Below, one piece after another: positions 1-11,181 of a stretch of DNA of 64,000 nucleotides. Source of the stretch: Stemphylium vesicarium (Eukaryota; Ascomycota; Dothideomycetes; Pleosporales; Pleosporaceae). A program made the position numbers and the translations under genes. Below the pieces are notes generated by a model. The model was not told where the DNA came from. It did no database searches and saw only the letters and a list, made by a program, of their open reading frames with translations. The stretch is taken from positions 62,001-126,000 of the forward strand of contig QXCR01000075.1 in assembly GCA_004380135.1 (NCBI GenBank), read 5' to 3'. Positions within the stretch are counted from its first letter, which is position 1, and every line of letters begins with the position of its first letter.

Positions 1-1413
1 CTTCCTCTGCAGCCTTCTTCTTTGCAACCTTCAATGGGAACAAGGAGCAGTAGCTCAAGACGGGCTTGAGTTCTGCAGCCGGTGCCGGCGTCTTCCGCTT
101 CTTTGACTCTTCTTCCGCTGGCGGGCTATCAGCACTTTCAAGATCAGTGTCCGTATCAGCGGCAGACTTTGGTGTGCCGACGGCGAAGTAATTCGAAAGA
201 GTGTTGGTTTGCTTCACCGCTGCTTTCCTCTTCTTATTCGCTCTGGGCGGGTCATCGGTTGTTACGTCTTCGGGAATTGTAGCCAAGTCTTCGGTATCCA
301 ATGGGGCACACAAGGTGCATGCATCCTCGATATCTGCGACCACAGTCGGCGCCTGGCGCTTCTCAGATAACGCCTTGCCTTCGCCATAGGCTCTGCAGGT
401 AGCTTGTATGGGGCACTCGTCACACCGCGGTCGTGGTGTACAGACAGTGGACCCGAGTTCCATCAACGCCTGATTCCACAGTCCTGGTACGGCACTTGTC
501 TTGGTGTCCGGATAGTCGGCGGCAAACTTGATCAACTGGTCCGCAACGTCCCACAGCACATCTGTGGCTTTCTTGTCCTTGACGTCCATGTATAAGCCCA
601 GTTGCCGGCTTAGCACCCGTGCAACGTTTCCGTCGAGAACAGGCTCTGGCTCGCCAAACGCGATACTGGATACTGCACCTGCAGTGTATCGCCCGATGCC
701 AGGAACCTCTTGGAGCTCCACCGCTCCGCTGGGGATGGTGCCCGAGGCGCTGGGTGCAGATGTCATCTTCTTTGCACCTTCATGAAGACGGGTCGCGCGA
801 GAATAGTAGCCAAGGCCTTTCCAGACAGAAAGTACATCGTCGTGGTTTGCAGCAGCGAGATCTTCCACTGTGGGCCACTTTCCTATCCAGTTGTTGAAGT
901 ACGGTATCACGGTCGATACACGCGTTTGTTGCAGCACTTTTTACCCAGTCAGTATGTTATGTCGCGATGAGCAGCCAAGCCATGATGTGGTCGTGAATGA
1001 TGCGTGAGAACAAATCAGCGATTAACCACGTGACTACGCGTTGACGCGTTTCCCACCATCCAGCACCAACCCAACCAGAAATCGTACTCACTAACTTCAG
1101 ACACCCACACTTCGTACGCTCGTTTCGATAATACGCGTTTCAGCTCTGCTTCTCTTCCTTCAAACTCTGCTGGATTGATCCATGTCTTTCTCCAGGGCAT
1201 ACTGCGCGTCTCCGCGACGCCATCAAACCACTTCAACAACCCATCACAAGCCGACCGATCCCTCAAGAGAAGCGGGTAGTGATATGATGTGCTGTGGACA
1301 CGTGATGGTGGTAGCGCAACGGCTAGAGGAGCTGGAGGAGCTGTCATGGACGCCTTGCTGGATTTTGCGAGTTTGCTGGGTTTAGCTGCAGTAACCTTCT
1401 TGCGCGGAGCCAT
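1..1413 (-). CDS. A/G-specific adenine DNA glycosylase (MutY/MUTYH), C-terminally truncated by window edge
   Basis: Base-excision repair enzyme that removes adenine mispaired with 8-oxoguanine. Exon 1 runs 1413 to 1092 (start MAPRKKV). A 155-nt intron (donor GTGAGT, acceptor AAAAAG) joins it in frame to exon 2, 936 to the window edge. The junction recreates the motif SEVMLQQTRVSTV, which holds the catalytic Glu. Further on come the helix-hairpin-helix motif VPGIGRYTAGAV, the catalytic Asp in EPVLDGNVARVL, and the 4Fe-4S cluster CTPRPRCDECPIQATC (C-x6-C-x2-C-x5-C). After the cluster the sequence becomes Lys- and Ser-rich, as expected for the linker to the NUDIX-like domain, which lies outside the window. 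The family assignment is secure; the 3' end is not visible. Confidence 0.95.
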
Positions 1414-1915
1414 GGTGCGTTGAAAATAGTAGACGGATAACGATGCAGTTCTAATAAAGGTACTGAGGTGGTGATGTTGCCAATAAGCTTGCAGTCGCAA
1501 AGTGAGAAGGACGGGATGGTCAGGGAGTTGCGATCGCGCTAGTCTTTGCTAGCGCGACTACTACAGAGATCGGGCTCCTGAAATGCCTCTAGGCTTTCGT
1601 CGCTGCTTGCTTATACTATACATTGCTTCCACAATTCAATCATGTTCTAGTGTCAGTTTCTCCTATACTCTACATTTAATGAATAGCGCAAAAATTCCTC
1701 AAGACATTCATCGTCCCTTCCTATCTTTCCGCTCTAGAAACTCTCCTATCTTAATCATTCCGACCGTGCTTTTTTATATATTGATGTCCCCGACACTAAG
1801 CGGCGAGATGAACATGATAGGTGAGTTCGATATGCTAGCTGCTAGGCTTGCTTTTGTTGGATGTTTATCATTTCCTGTGACAACGATCAGAGTAAATCAA
1901 GTCCGTTCAATTCCT
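1414..1915. other. Intergenic region between two minus-strand genes
   Basis: About 500 bp upstream of mutY and downstream of rrn5. Only short ORFs that look like chance readings were seen. No RNA gene or repeat was recognised. Confidence 0.6.
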
Positions 1916-4315
1916 TCAGTCAATATAAGAATCCCAGTCCATCTCCCCCGCCTCATCATCCGAGTACACCGCAGGAGCCATTTTCCTCCTCACGTCGATC
2001 GGTGGAACAGGTCTCTCCAAACCCAAAGTACCAATCTCATCATCCGACGAGCTCATCGGGATGGGTCTGTTCTCAGTTTCAATCGACTGCGTCGGCTTGT
2101 CCATTTCATCATCGCTAGGATCATGGCTCGAGGCCGGTGCCGGCGACGATTCCTTCCTCTGATTTTCAATAGACGGGATTGGCCGGCTGTCTGCTGCGTC
2201 GTCGTCACTCGTGGTGTCTTGGCTACTAATCTCGCCCATGCGCTCTGATGCTCGCCCCTGTAGGTTGGCGTAGGCGCGCGTACCCCATGTTTGCAGTTCA
2301 ATTTCTCTAGGTTTCGGGCGTCGTTGCGATTTCCTCCTCTGCGACGGTACGGTGATGTCGTCGTTAGAACTGGAATCTACAATGCTTGCTGTGTCTTGTA
2401 GAGTAGGTTGTACAGGAAGAGGCTTTTGGTTCGCAGCGAATTCGGCTGGGTTTACCGGATCGTCAAACTCTTCCCATTCGGCGCGGTAGTCCGTCCAGGA
2501 GCGCCAACCATCGGGATGGGTCATAACCTTTTCGTCTTCGCCAAGACTTTCCTCGTCACTAGAGTCGTCGCTCTTGTATTCTTCGTCCTTGGTAGGCGGC
2601 TCAAGATCAAGCATGGTCCAGAGACTTTGCTCTTCTTGTCGGCTTGCTTCTCGGTCGAACTGCTCCAGACTGAAATACTGTGGTCTGCGCTCCTCATCCT
2701 CTGACGTCAGAGGCATACTCGTATATCGACCTGCCGGGTCTCGGGTCTGCGGCACACGTTGCAGTGTTGGTGCAGTTTCATCTATCATTGATTCGTCCGA
2801 GTCGGACAAGGCAAGGCGTTCCATGGGGAGGGGCGTCCCCCTTCGCGCAGCTCTTGACTTGAATTCAATCTCATCGTTCTCTGAGGTCTCCGCGTCCGTT
2901 GTCAGGGTATCAGCGGGCAGCGCCACCGAAGTCATTATTTGCTCAACCTCATCCCAGGGCACCTCCCTCTTTGTTCTGCTATGGCGGTGGCGAGACCATT
3001 TGCCATCGTAAACTCTAACTCCACACCGCCGTGCCACACCTCTCCACCGTTGTTGGCCATTCCTCTGCAGGCCTACAATGTCGATGGCGGATAGGACATC
3101 TCTTCTTTTTACTAGCGGGATTGCACTCTTCTTGACTCGGTGACGCTGCGATCGGAGACGTGATGTCGCTTGCACGATAGCCGTCTGCATCAGCCGCCTC
3201 GTGAGGCATACAACTAGGGTATGAAGGTCGCCAAAGGCACTGCGGTAAATGGACGGTTCGTGAGCAATCTCGGACGTGTATTCGGACCAGTGTGGCCATG
3301 GAGATGGTATAGTCGGCGACCGGTTCATAAAAAGCGACTTGGATAAGGCGAGCATGACTTGGGGCTGTAGAAGGTTCGCTTCCGGTAGAGCCTCAAGAAT
3401 ACCGGTCACAGGCACTTTGTTTCTGCCTTTCTCGTTCTCGTCGGGATTGGCAGTCTGACTGGGGTAGACGCATTCGCCCGTATTACGTCGCTGGCAATTG
3501 GCGCATGGTTTTTGTCGGTCGCATTTTTGCTTGAATTTCTTGCACGATAGACATGCTCTGGCATACGTCAGTGAGATGTTGGCTACATGTTAGCGCACAT
3601 ACCCTGCGACTACCCTCCCCCCTCTTCGAGATTCCGACTCGCTCACGAGAGGAGTTGTTGTTTCTCGTGATCGGCCGGGATCAATTGCAGACTCGATCTT
3701 GTCAGCCACGGCAGGCGTGATCAACCAGTAGTCGCCAAACTTGTCCCGCTCCTGGCTGGCTTCATACATTTCCTGATACCAGGCCAGCGCTTCACCAGCA
3801 AGGTCAAGTTGCTCATTGCATTCGCTTCGCACCTCGACTGCGGCTGGCACGTCGCGAAGTGTCAGCTTGGCATCACCCTGCTTGACGGCGGCATCATGTA
3901 GCAGCAGCATCAGCTCCTGGGTCTCTGGTATACTCTTTGTGCCGATTGCCCCTGCTATGCCTGCAACATCGTCCCTTCCCAATCGCTCTAGCGCCGCAAA
4001 GAAGATGGCCTGCTCATTGGCCGACCACAGCGACGCGCCTATCTGCCTGGTATAGTATTGATGGCTTCTGGTATCCTTTTCAAAGCGCGCAGCTGCTCGA
4101 TTGACATCCTCGTTGAACAGTACGCGGTATGCATCACTGTATTTTCCTTCGAGATGGTATTTTCGTGCGCGCGAAGGGTCGATGGACTCGAGCCGGCGTC
4201 TCTTCCTGGGCGTGAGAGGCGTTTGCGACTGGCAGCGCGAGACTGACCGTGTAGGCGGACTTGAACTGGAATTATCCGACGATTCGGCGTCGTTGAAGTC
4301 GGACGTAGAGCTCAT
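1916..4315 (-). CDS. RNA polymerase I upstream activation factor subunit Rrn5-like, with SANT domain and Zn2Cys6 cluster
   Basis: Likely component of the upstream activating factor that recruits RNA polymerase I to rDNA promoters. Exons 4315-3603 and 3557-1916 (784 aa) flank a 45-nt intron (GTATGT...CCAG). About residues 95-142 form a SANT-like domain (SLWSANEQAIFFAALERLGR), typical of Rrn5. Right after the splice junction, residues about 240-267 carry C-x2-C-x6-C-x5-C-x2-C-x7-C (starting ACLSCKKFKQKC, ending CANCQRRNTGEC), a full fungal binuclear zinc-cluster pattern. A histone-fold-like stretch follows (RRDVLSAIDIVGLQRNG), then an acidic, Ser-rich tail to the stop. The intron sits immediately before the first zinc-binding Cys. 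Start ATG at 4315 follows an upstream region shared with the divergent helicase gene (242 bp apart). The SANT/Rrn5 call is good; the role of the zinc cluster is inference. Confidence 0.8.
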
Positions 4316-4557
4316 GGTGGGCGCGACCAGATGCTTACGTGCCTAGTATTTTCACGCGAAGAATGCTGGGTGGCATCTACTATTGCGCATGCGTGGGCCA
4401 TGGTGGGCGGTGAAGTGCAGAATGGCTGATGAGGCTCATGGGAAACATTTTGGTGGGGCTCCGCCGCGGCGAATTTGGCTGGGTACCGCTACCACCAGTC
4501 ACCTGCGTCATGCATCGTGACCTCGCGACAATTTCGTTCCCACTCCAACGCGCTCTC

Positions 4558-6769
4558 ATGTTGCGCAATATTCAATCTGTGGTGAAGTTGTTCAGACGGG
4601 CACCTTTCCCGCTCATCTGCTCAGCGGCAAGATACGCGTCAGTAGCATCAAACCGCAAAACAACGAGGTCATCGTCTTCCCCGCCGCCGCCGCCGCCGCA
4701 GTCGCCGCCGCCTATTGCACCACCCAAGATCGTTCTTCGAGCGTATCAGGAAGAATGTATTCAGGCAGTCATTTCATTTCTCGAGGCGGGACACAAACGA
4801 CTGGGCGTATCGTTAGCTACAGGCGCCGGGAAAACAGTCATCTTCACACATCTCATCGACCGTATCCCCGCCACCGGCAACGCTTCGCAAACACTCATCC
4901 TTGCCCACCGTCGCGAACTCGTCGAGCAAGCCGCACGGCATTGCAGCCGTACATATCCGGAAAAGCATGTCGAAATTGAGATGGGGAACAATCAGGCCTC
5001 TGGTGCCGCCGACATCACTATTGCCTCCGTACAGAGCATCACATCGGGTGAGCGCCTGCGGAAATTCGACCCGTCGCGATATAAATTGGTGCTGGTAGAC
5101 GAGGCCCACCATATAGTCAGCCAGTCATACTTGGATGTCCTCAAGCATTTTGGTCTCAGGCACACTGCCGACTGGAGCAAGGTCGATGTGCCTGCCCTAG
5201 TAGGCGTATCTGCTACCTTCTCCCGATTCGACGGGCGCAAGCTAGGCTCTGTCATTGATCATATTGTTTACCATCGGTATGCCGAATTTCTGTTTGTTAT
5301 TCCGAGCACCAGCTAATCTAAGTAGTGATTACCTTGACATGATCGATGAAAATTGGCTGTCTGATGTCACCTTCACCACCGTGGAGATGCGAGCAGACCT
5401 TACCAAAGTCGACACAGGTGCCAACGGTGACTTCCAATCTAACTCGCTGTCCAAGGCCATCAATACAGATGAGATCAACGGCGTCCTTTTGAATACCTGG
5501 TTTGCCAAAGCGAAGGGTCGTCGTTCGACCCTTGTCTTCTGCGTTGACTTGAGTCACGTCACCAGTCTCACCGCGAGATTCCGCATGAATGGCATCGAAG
5601 CTCAGTATGTCACAGGAGACACTCCGTCTAGAGTACGCAGCGCCAGGATCCAAGCTTTCAGAGACGGGGAATTTCCAGTTCTTCTCAACTGTGGCGTCTT
5701 TACTGAAGGAACCGATATTCCGAACATTGACTGTGTGCTTTTGGCACGACCTACCAAGTCACGCAATCTATTAATCCAGATGATCGGCCGTGGCATGCGT
5801 CTGCACGAGGGTAAAAAGGACTGTCATGTCATCGACATGGTAGCTGCACTGAACACAGGTGTTGTTTCAACACCCACTTTGTTTGGCCTTGATCCCGAGG
5901 AACTTATCGACGGCATGGACGCGAAGAGTCTTAAGGAAATGGGGGATAAAAAGAAGGAGTTAGCTGAGAGGAAGGAGTCTGAGAAACAGCGCGAGCAAGA
6001 GGTCGCAAAGCTTACCAAATCGGTTCCTTCGAAGAAGCTTCCCGGTACCATTTCCTTCACTGATTACGATTCAATCCACGACCTCATCGCCGATGGCTCA
6101 AGCGATCAATACTTCAGGTCTCTTAGCCAGAACGCGTGGGTTGGGATTGGAGAAGGCAAGCTGGTGCTTTCTTCTAACGGCGGTAACTACATCAAGATTG
6201 AACCGACTGAGGACAACGGTGGGCAGTTTTTCGCAAAATATTATTGGAAACTGCCGTTCGCGGAAAAGACAAAGTCTCCGTATGGCAGGCCACGCCTCAT
6301 CGCAGAAGGTGATTCGCTCGAGCACGTCATTCATGCCGCGGATACATATGCCAAAGATGCATTTGAACATATCTGGATAGCGAGACATCAGCCTTGGCGA
6401 AGAGGCCCCGCATCCCAAGCTCAGCTTGACTTCCTCAACAAGAATCGACCTGCCGAAGACCAATTGAAGCCATCAGATGTATCGAAAGGCAAGGCAGGTG
6501 ACATGATCACTCGCATTAAATTTGGAGTCAAGGGCCGTTATGAGAAGGCGGGTATCAAACAGAGGAGCGATGAGCGTATGAGAAAACGCGCAGAAACCTT
6601 GCGTGAGCGGCTTGCTGGGCAGGCCCAAGTCGGACCACTGGCTGGTATGCCCAACCCAAACCTTTTCATATTGTGGGAATCTTCTATCCCCCTTCTGGTT
6701 TCGGCTAACCGCCCTTTGCGGAGACAAGGAGACCAAGGTTTGCTAACATCACTGATAGGGATATCCTGA
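4558..6769 (+). CDS. Mitochondrial superfamily II DEAD/H helicase, IRC3-like
   Basis: Predicted mitochondrial double-stranded-DNA helicase of the yeast Irc3 family. The ATG at 4558 gives an Arg-rich, amphipathic leader (MLRNIQSVVKLFRRAPF), a likely mitochondrial targeting peptide, followed by a poly-Pro run encoded by a GCC/CCG repeat. Upstream in-frame ATGs exist from 4429. Exon 1 (4558-5276) holds Walker A ATGAGKT, motif II DEAH and motif III SAT. A 49-nt intron (GTATGC...GTAG) leads to exon 2 (from 5326) with helicase C motifs (TEGTDIPNIDCVLLARPT, QMIGRGMRL). A second likely intron at about 6644-6740 (GTATGC, branch GCTAAC, acceptor GATAG) is optional: spliced or retained, the reading ends at the same TGA (6767-6769). 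Length is about 680-715 aa, normal for the family. Confidence 0.87.
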
Positions 6770-7130
6770 ACATTGCCTCTGACCTGCAGGATCCATTGAT
6801 TGTCGAGTGGAACAAGTTTGTGGAGAGATACCGTCTTCAGCTACAGAGGGAAGGTTTACCCATTATCTATGGAAACGAAGTTCACATCGAGCCCACGGAT
6901 ACTGAAACGGGATATCCTCCTGCTCATTCGAGAGCTTCCTCCGGCAGCCCGAGTGGCCAACTATATGACGTCGCTCACTTCCAACCTGACTTCATCTGGA
7001 AAGCCGGACCAGACCACAAGCCTCCGAGACCTGCGTTACGCCAGAGGAAAATCCTGAAGAGATGCAAATCGAGGTTTTGATGCCAGATACCTCCATGGAT
7101 GATCTACTTCTTATGCTATCGCTCAGTTGA
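6770..7130 (+). other. Coding-like region downstream of the helicase, reading frame broken
   Basis: Successive plus-strand frames read protein-like stretches without one continuous frame: EWNKFVERYRLQLQREGLP (about 6800-6900), then LLLIRELPPAARVANYM (about 6915-6970), then EENPEEMQIEVLMPDTSMDD (about 7045-7105). It could be a frameshifted C-terminal extension of the helicase, missed introns, or a decayed gene. I do not recognise a domain. Confidence 0.3.
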
Positions 7131-7398
7131 TAGTCCCTCCGCAGCACTGTCTTGCTTCTGCAGCAGAATGCCCACCGAAAGCACATTGAGCCCATTCTCT
7201 GCTCGAGATTCGAGGGGTTTGCATTTTCGATAGGGTACTGAATTGGCCTGGAATTGTCTTTGGAAAACTCCAGAAAGTCGTGTCTGAAGTTGGGTTTGTG
7301 TTGAGTCTGGGTCTTGTCGTTCCCTACAGCGACGGAGGCGCCGAGAGCAGTGCGCGCCCAGTGCGGCGAGCCTCGGCAGTCAATCAGGTACCTCCGAA

Positions 7399-7406
7399 TC
7401 CGCGGA
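7399..7406. promoter_or_regulatory. NIT4/NirA-type nitrate-regulator binding site upstream of niaD
   Basis: The palindrome TCCGCGGA matches the Neurospora NIT4 octamer exactly. One base over, it also matches the Aspergillus NirA consensus CTCCGHGG on the minus strand. It lies about 970 bp upstream of the niaD start codon. Confidence 0.6.
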
Positions 7407-7899
7407 GAAACATTTTAGCTCGCCAGTCCTTTTGAGATCGCCTCACGATACACTCCATCCTGGCTTTCGCTAGCCTTGACAAGTGACCTTTGATTGAAAC
7501 TCAAAATACCTTTTGCCTTTTCCGCATCAGTTGATGTTTTGAACACTCCCCGTCCCCGACTTGCGGAAGCTTCGTCGGTCACTTATTTACAGTGCGCTAA
7601 CACGAGGGAATGGATTACGCAAGTCTTCAGGTCATTCCCTCTCCTTTCAGATATGTGCGAAACGAAGATCGCAATGCGCAAGATTTGTGGCAGCTATTCG
7701 TGTGCGCAGTGATGTTCTGGTGGGGAACATCATAAGCAAGTATTGTATCTCCGCTGAAAAGTCCTTAGACCCGCAGTTCAGCGACAAGCCCCCACACTGC
7801 ATGCACCCTACACGGTCCGGCCAGGCACATTGTTTCGCTGCATACAAATCGCTCACGTTATTGCTACACATGATGCGCTATCCCTTTTTGAACGCCAGA

Positions 7900-7905
7900 G
7901 ATAAG
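7900..7905 (+). promoter_or_regulatory. GATAAG motif upstream of niaD (AreA/NIT2-type)
   Basis: A GATAAG element about 470 bp upstream of niaD, the expected site class for the general nitrogen regulator. Single GATA motifs are common by chance; the support here is mainly its position in a nitrate-gene promoter. The rest of 7130-8375 holds only short ORFs in several frames. Confidence 0.4.
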
Positions 7906-8375
7906 GTTGCATATCAAAGTCTGATAATTCCAGATGACCAGAGCCTTGCGGACGATGATAGCGAGGATGATGACGGCATTCCAGGCCTGACGGCTTCCCC
8001 ACAGATCGAAGTTGAGTTTCCGCGGTGTTGCGATGCAGCTGCCGACGCTGGCGCGATGAGGAGTTGTGCTACTAACAAAATGACCGGTGCTATTACGCCC
8101 CGGAAGCACTGAAATCTAGCCATAGTCCATAATTCCAAATTGCGCACTTTTGCTGTTTCTGCTCTGCAACTCCTTCAGAGTGATCTTCGTTTTCATATCC
8201 TGAAAATCTTTGTTTTGCCCAATAGCACAAGCACACTTGCCCACCACGACGCATTCTGGAAGCGGGGTTTGTGTTTGCCATCAAGTCTTTACGATACCCA
8301 TTATACCCAACTCGACCATAGTACCCATCTGTAGGTATCAAGGTTTAGGTTTCGGTACAGCTAGAGTCACGCACC

Positions 8376-11181
8376 ATGAGCGTAGCCACCCAAAACCCGG
8401 CCGGCGTTCCTATCCCGCCTGCCCATGAACACCAGCCACAGCCCCACGGAGCCTCAAAATCGATTCAGCTACCGCCATCACCACCAGAGACTGTGGATGG
8501 AGATGATAGCAAATCTACTACCTCGGTATCAGCCGAGCCAGACTTTCCACTTCCACCCCCGGCAAACACCCCACCACAGGTTCTGGACGTCGATAAACCT
8601 ACCCCAGATGCACATGTCCCGCGAGACCCACGACTGATCAGATTGACTGGCGTTCACCCTTTCAACACCGAAGCACCGTTGACCGACCTGTTCAACGAGG
8701 GCTTCTTGACCAGCCCGGAGCTGTTTTATGTCAGAAATCATGGCGCAGTACCGGAAGTGCAAGACGCAGAATGCCTGGACTGGGAATTTTCGGTAGAAGG
8801 GTACGTCATCTTGAACATTCAAACACCAGAATGCTAAGCCTTGTGTAGCCTGGTAGCAAATCCCCTCAAGATCACCTTGCGCCAGTTATTGGAAGACTAC
8901 GAAAATGTGACATATCCTGTTACGTTGGTCTGTGCTGGTAACAGACGAAAAGAACAGAATATGGTAAGGAAGAGCAAGGGCTTCTCCTGGGGTCCGGCGG
9001 GCGTTTCGACTGCACTTTTCACCGGGGTGGTCATGAAGGATATCATTGAGCGGGCGATGCCATTGCGGAAAGCCAAGTACATCTGTATGGAGGGCGCCGA
9101 CAAACTCCCCAACGGATACTACGGCACATCGGTAAAGCTGAACTGGGTTATGGATCCAAACCGCGGAATTATGCTTGCGCACAAGATGAATGGCGAGTCG
9201 CTGAGACCAGACCACGGAAAACCATTAAGAGCTGTTATACCTGGGCAGATCGGTGGCAGAAGCGTGAAGTGGCTTAAGAAACTGATTGTTACGGCTGAGC
9301 CTAGCGATAACTGGTATCATATCTACGACAACAGAGTACTACCCACTACAGTCGACCCGGATGAAGCAGCAAAGAACCCCAAGTGGTGGATGGATGACCG
9401 CTACGCCATCTACGATCTTTCCCCAAACTCGGCCATCGCGTATCCTGCACACGAAGAGAAGCTGGCCCTTGCTTCGAGTCCGGACTCCTACAACGTCCGT
9501 GGCTACGCTTATAGCGGCGGTGGACGACGGGTAACGCGGTGCGAACTATCTCTAGACAAGGGGAAGACATGGCGACTTGCAAAGATCGACTACGCAGAGG
9601 ACAAGTACAGGGCTTTCGAAGACCGACGGTTGTATGGCGCAAGACTCGACATGGACTGGCGCGAGACGAGCTTTTGCTGGTGTTTCTGGAACCTAGAAAT
9701 CACAACCAAGGAACTGGAAGCAGTGGACGACATCATAGTACGAGTGATGGACGAGGCAATGTGCGTTCAGCCAAGAGACATGTACTGGAGTGTCCTCGGC
9801 ATGATGAACAACCCCTGGTTCCGAATCGTAATCCACAAGGAAAACGATACACTGCGCTTCGAGCACCCAACGCAACCCGCCTTGATGCCTGGCGGCTGGA
9901 TGGAACGCGTCAAGAAAGCCGGTGGAAACCTCAGCAATGGATACTGGGGGGAGAAGATCAATGGAGAAGAGCCAGAATGTGCCGCTGTAGAGGAAGTCCA
10001 AGAGATCAAGATGACGAAAGATGGCGTTGACAAAATCATTGACATTGATGAGCTACGACAGCACGACAAGGCAGAGAGTCCGTGGTTCGTCGTTAACGGC
10101 GAGGTCTACGACGGTACCTCGTTCCTAGAAGGCCATCCAGGAGGTGCGCAGAGCATCGTGAGCGCCGCGGCTCTAGACGCCACAGACGAATTCATGGCAA
10201 TCCGTAAGTCAGCCCCCCACCATCAAGACAGCCCAGCTAACACCATTACCAGATAGCGAAACCGCAAAAGCAATGATGCCAGACTACCACATCGGCACTC
10301 TAGACAAAGCATCACGCAAAGCCCTCGCAGAAGGCTCGCCACCAACCCCCGAGTCCACCTCCCCGCGCCCCATCTTCCTCGACCAACGCACCTGGCGCAA
10401 AACCCTGCTCCACTCCAAGAAAACCGTATCAAGCGACACACGCATCTTCCGCTTTACGCTCGAGCATAGCGCTCAAACCCTCGGTCTACCCACAGGCCAG
10501 CACCTGATGCTGCGCCTCCGGGACCCCGTAACACGAGAAGCGATAATCCGGTCCTACACGCCCATCTCCGAGACGAGCGAACCCGGGTTCTGCGACGTGC
10601 TCATAAAGGTGTACGCCGATACTCCGGATCGTGCAGGAGGTAAAATGACGAAAGCGCTCGACGCTATCCCAGTAGGACACTATGTTGATTTTAAAGGGCC
10701 TGTGGGGAAGTTCGAGTACCTGGGACGCGGGCTGTGTAAGATTAATGGGAGAGAGAAGAGGGTGGATAGGTTTTATATGATCTGTGGGGGGAGTGGGATT
10801 ACGCCTATATACCAGGTCCTGCGTGCTGTTATTAGGGATAGAGGGGATGGGACGAGGTGTACGGTGCTGAATGGGAATCGCACTGAGGGGGATATTCTTT
10901 GTAGAGAGGAGTTGGAGCGGTTTGCGAGGGATGATCAGGGGAGATGTATGGTATTGCATTCGTTGACGAGGGCGGAGGAGGGGTGGGAGGAGATGGGGCG
11001 GGAAAGTGGGGAAATAAGGAGGAGCGGACGGATTGGAGAAGCGCTTTTAAGAGAGTGGTGTGTGAAGAAGGAGGTTGAGAGGGCTCTTGTGCTTGTTTGT
11101 GGGCCTGAGGCGTTGGAGAAGGCGGCGGGTGAGGCGTTGATGGGTGTGGGGTGGGGGGAGGATGAGGTTATGTTCTTTTGA
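8376..11181 (+). CDS. niaD: Assimilatory nitrate reductase [NAD(P)H]
   Basis: Cytosolic molybdoflavohaemoprotein reducing nitrate to nitrite. Exons 8376-8800, 8849-10203 and 10253-11181 give 902 aa; introns are 48 and 49 nt (GTACGT...GTAG; GTAAGT...CCAG). Domain order: a Pro-rich N-terminus, the molybdopterin domain with the conserved Cys in LVCAGNRRKEQN, dimerisation domain, cytochrome b5 domain with haem ligand His in FLEGHPGGAQ, then the FAD domain (RSYTPIS) and NAD(P)H domain (GGSGITPIYQ, CGPEAL). The codon for the second haem-ligand His (AIHSETA) is split by intron 2. It lies head-to-tail with niiA, and upstream sequence has a NIT4/NirA palindrome and GATAAG. Start ATG at 8376 opens an uninterrupted frame into the conserved region. 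Confidence 0.97.

Noticed and set aside
1583..2248. 221-codon plus-strand ORF
   Set aside because: Its second half lies antisense to Rrn5 and the first half in intergenic DNA; no domain features or sensible start context.
7561..8112. 183-codon plus-strand ORF in the niaD upstream region
   Set aside because: No recognisable family; overlapping frames are equally long; composition unlike neighbouring proteins.
7914..8147. Minus-strand ORF with a signal-peptide-like start (MARFQCFRGVIAPVILLVAQ)
   Set aside because: Short, no supporting exons or Cys pattern that can be spliced with confidence; treated as chance within the niaD promoter.
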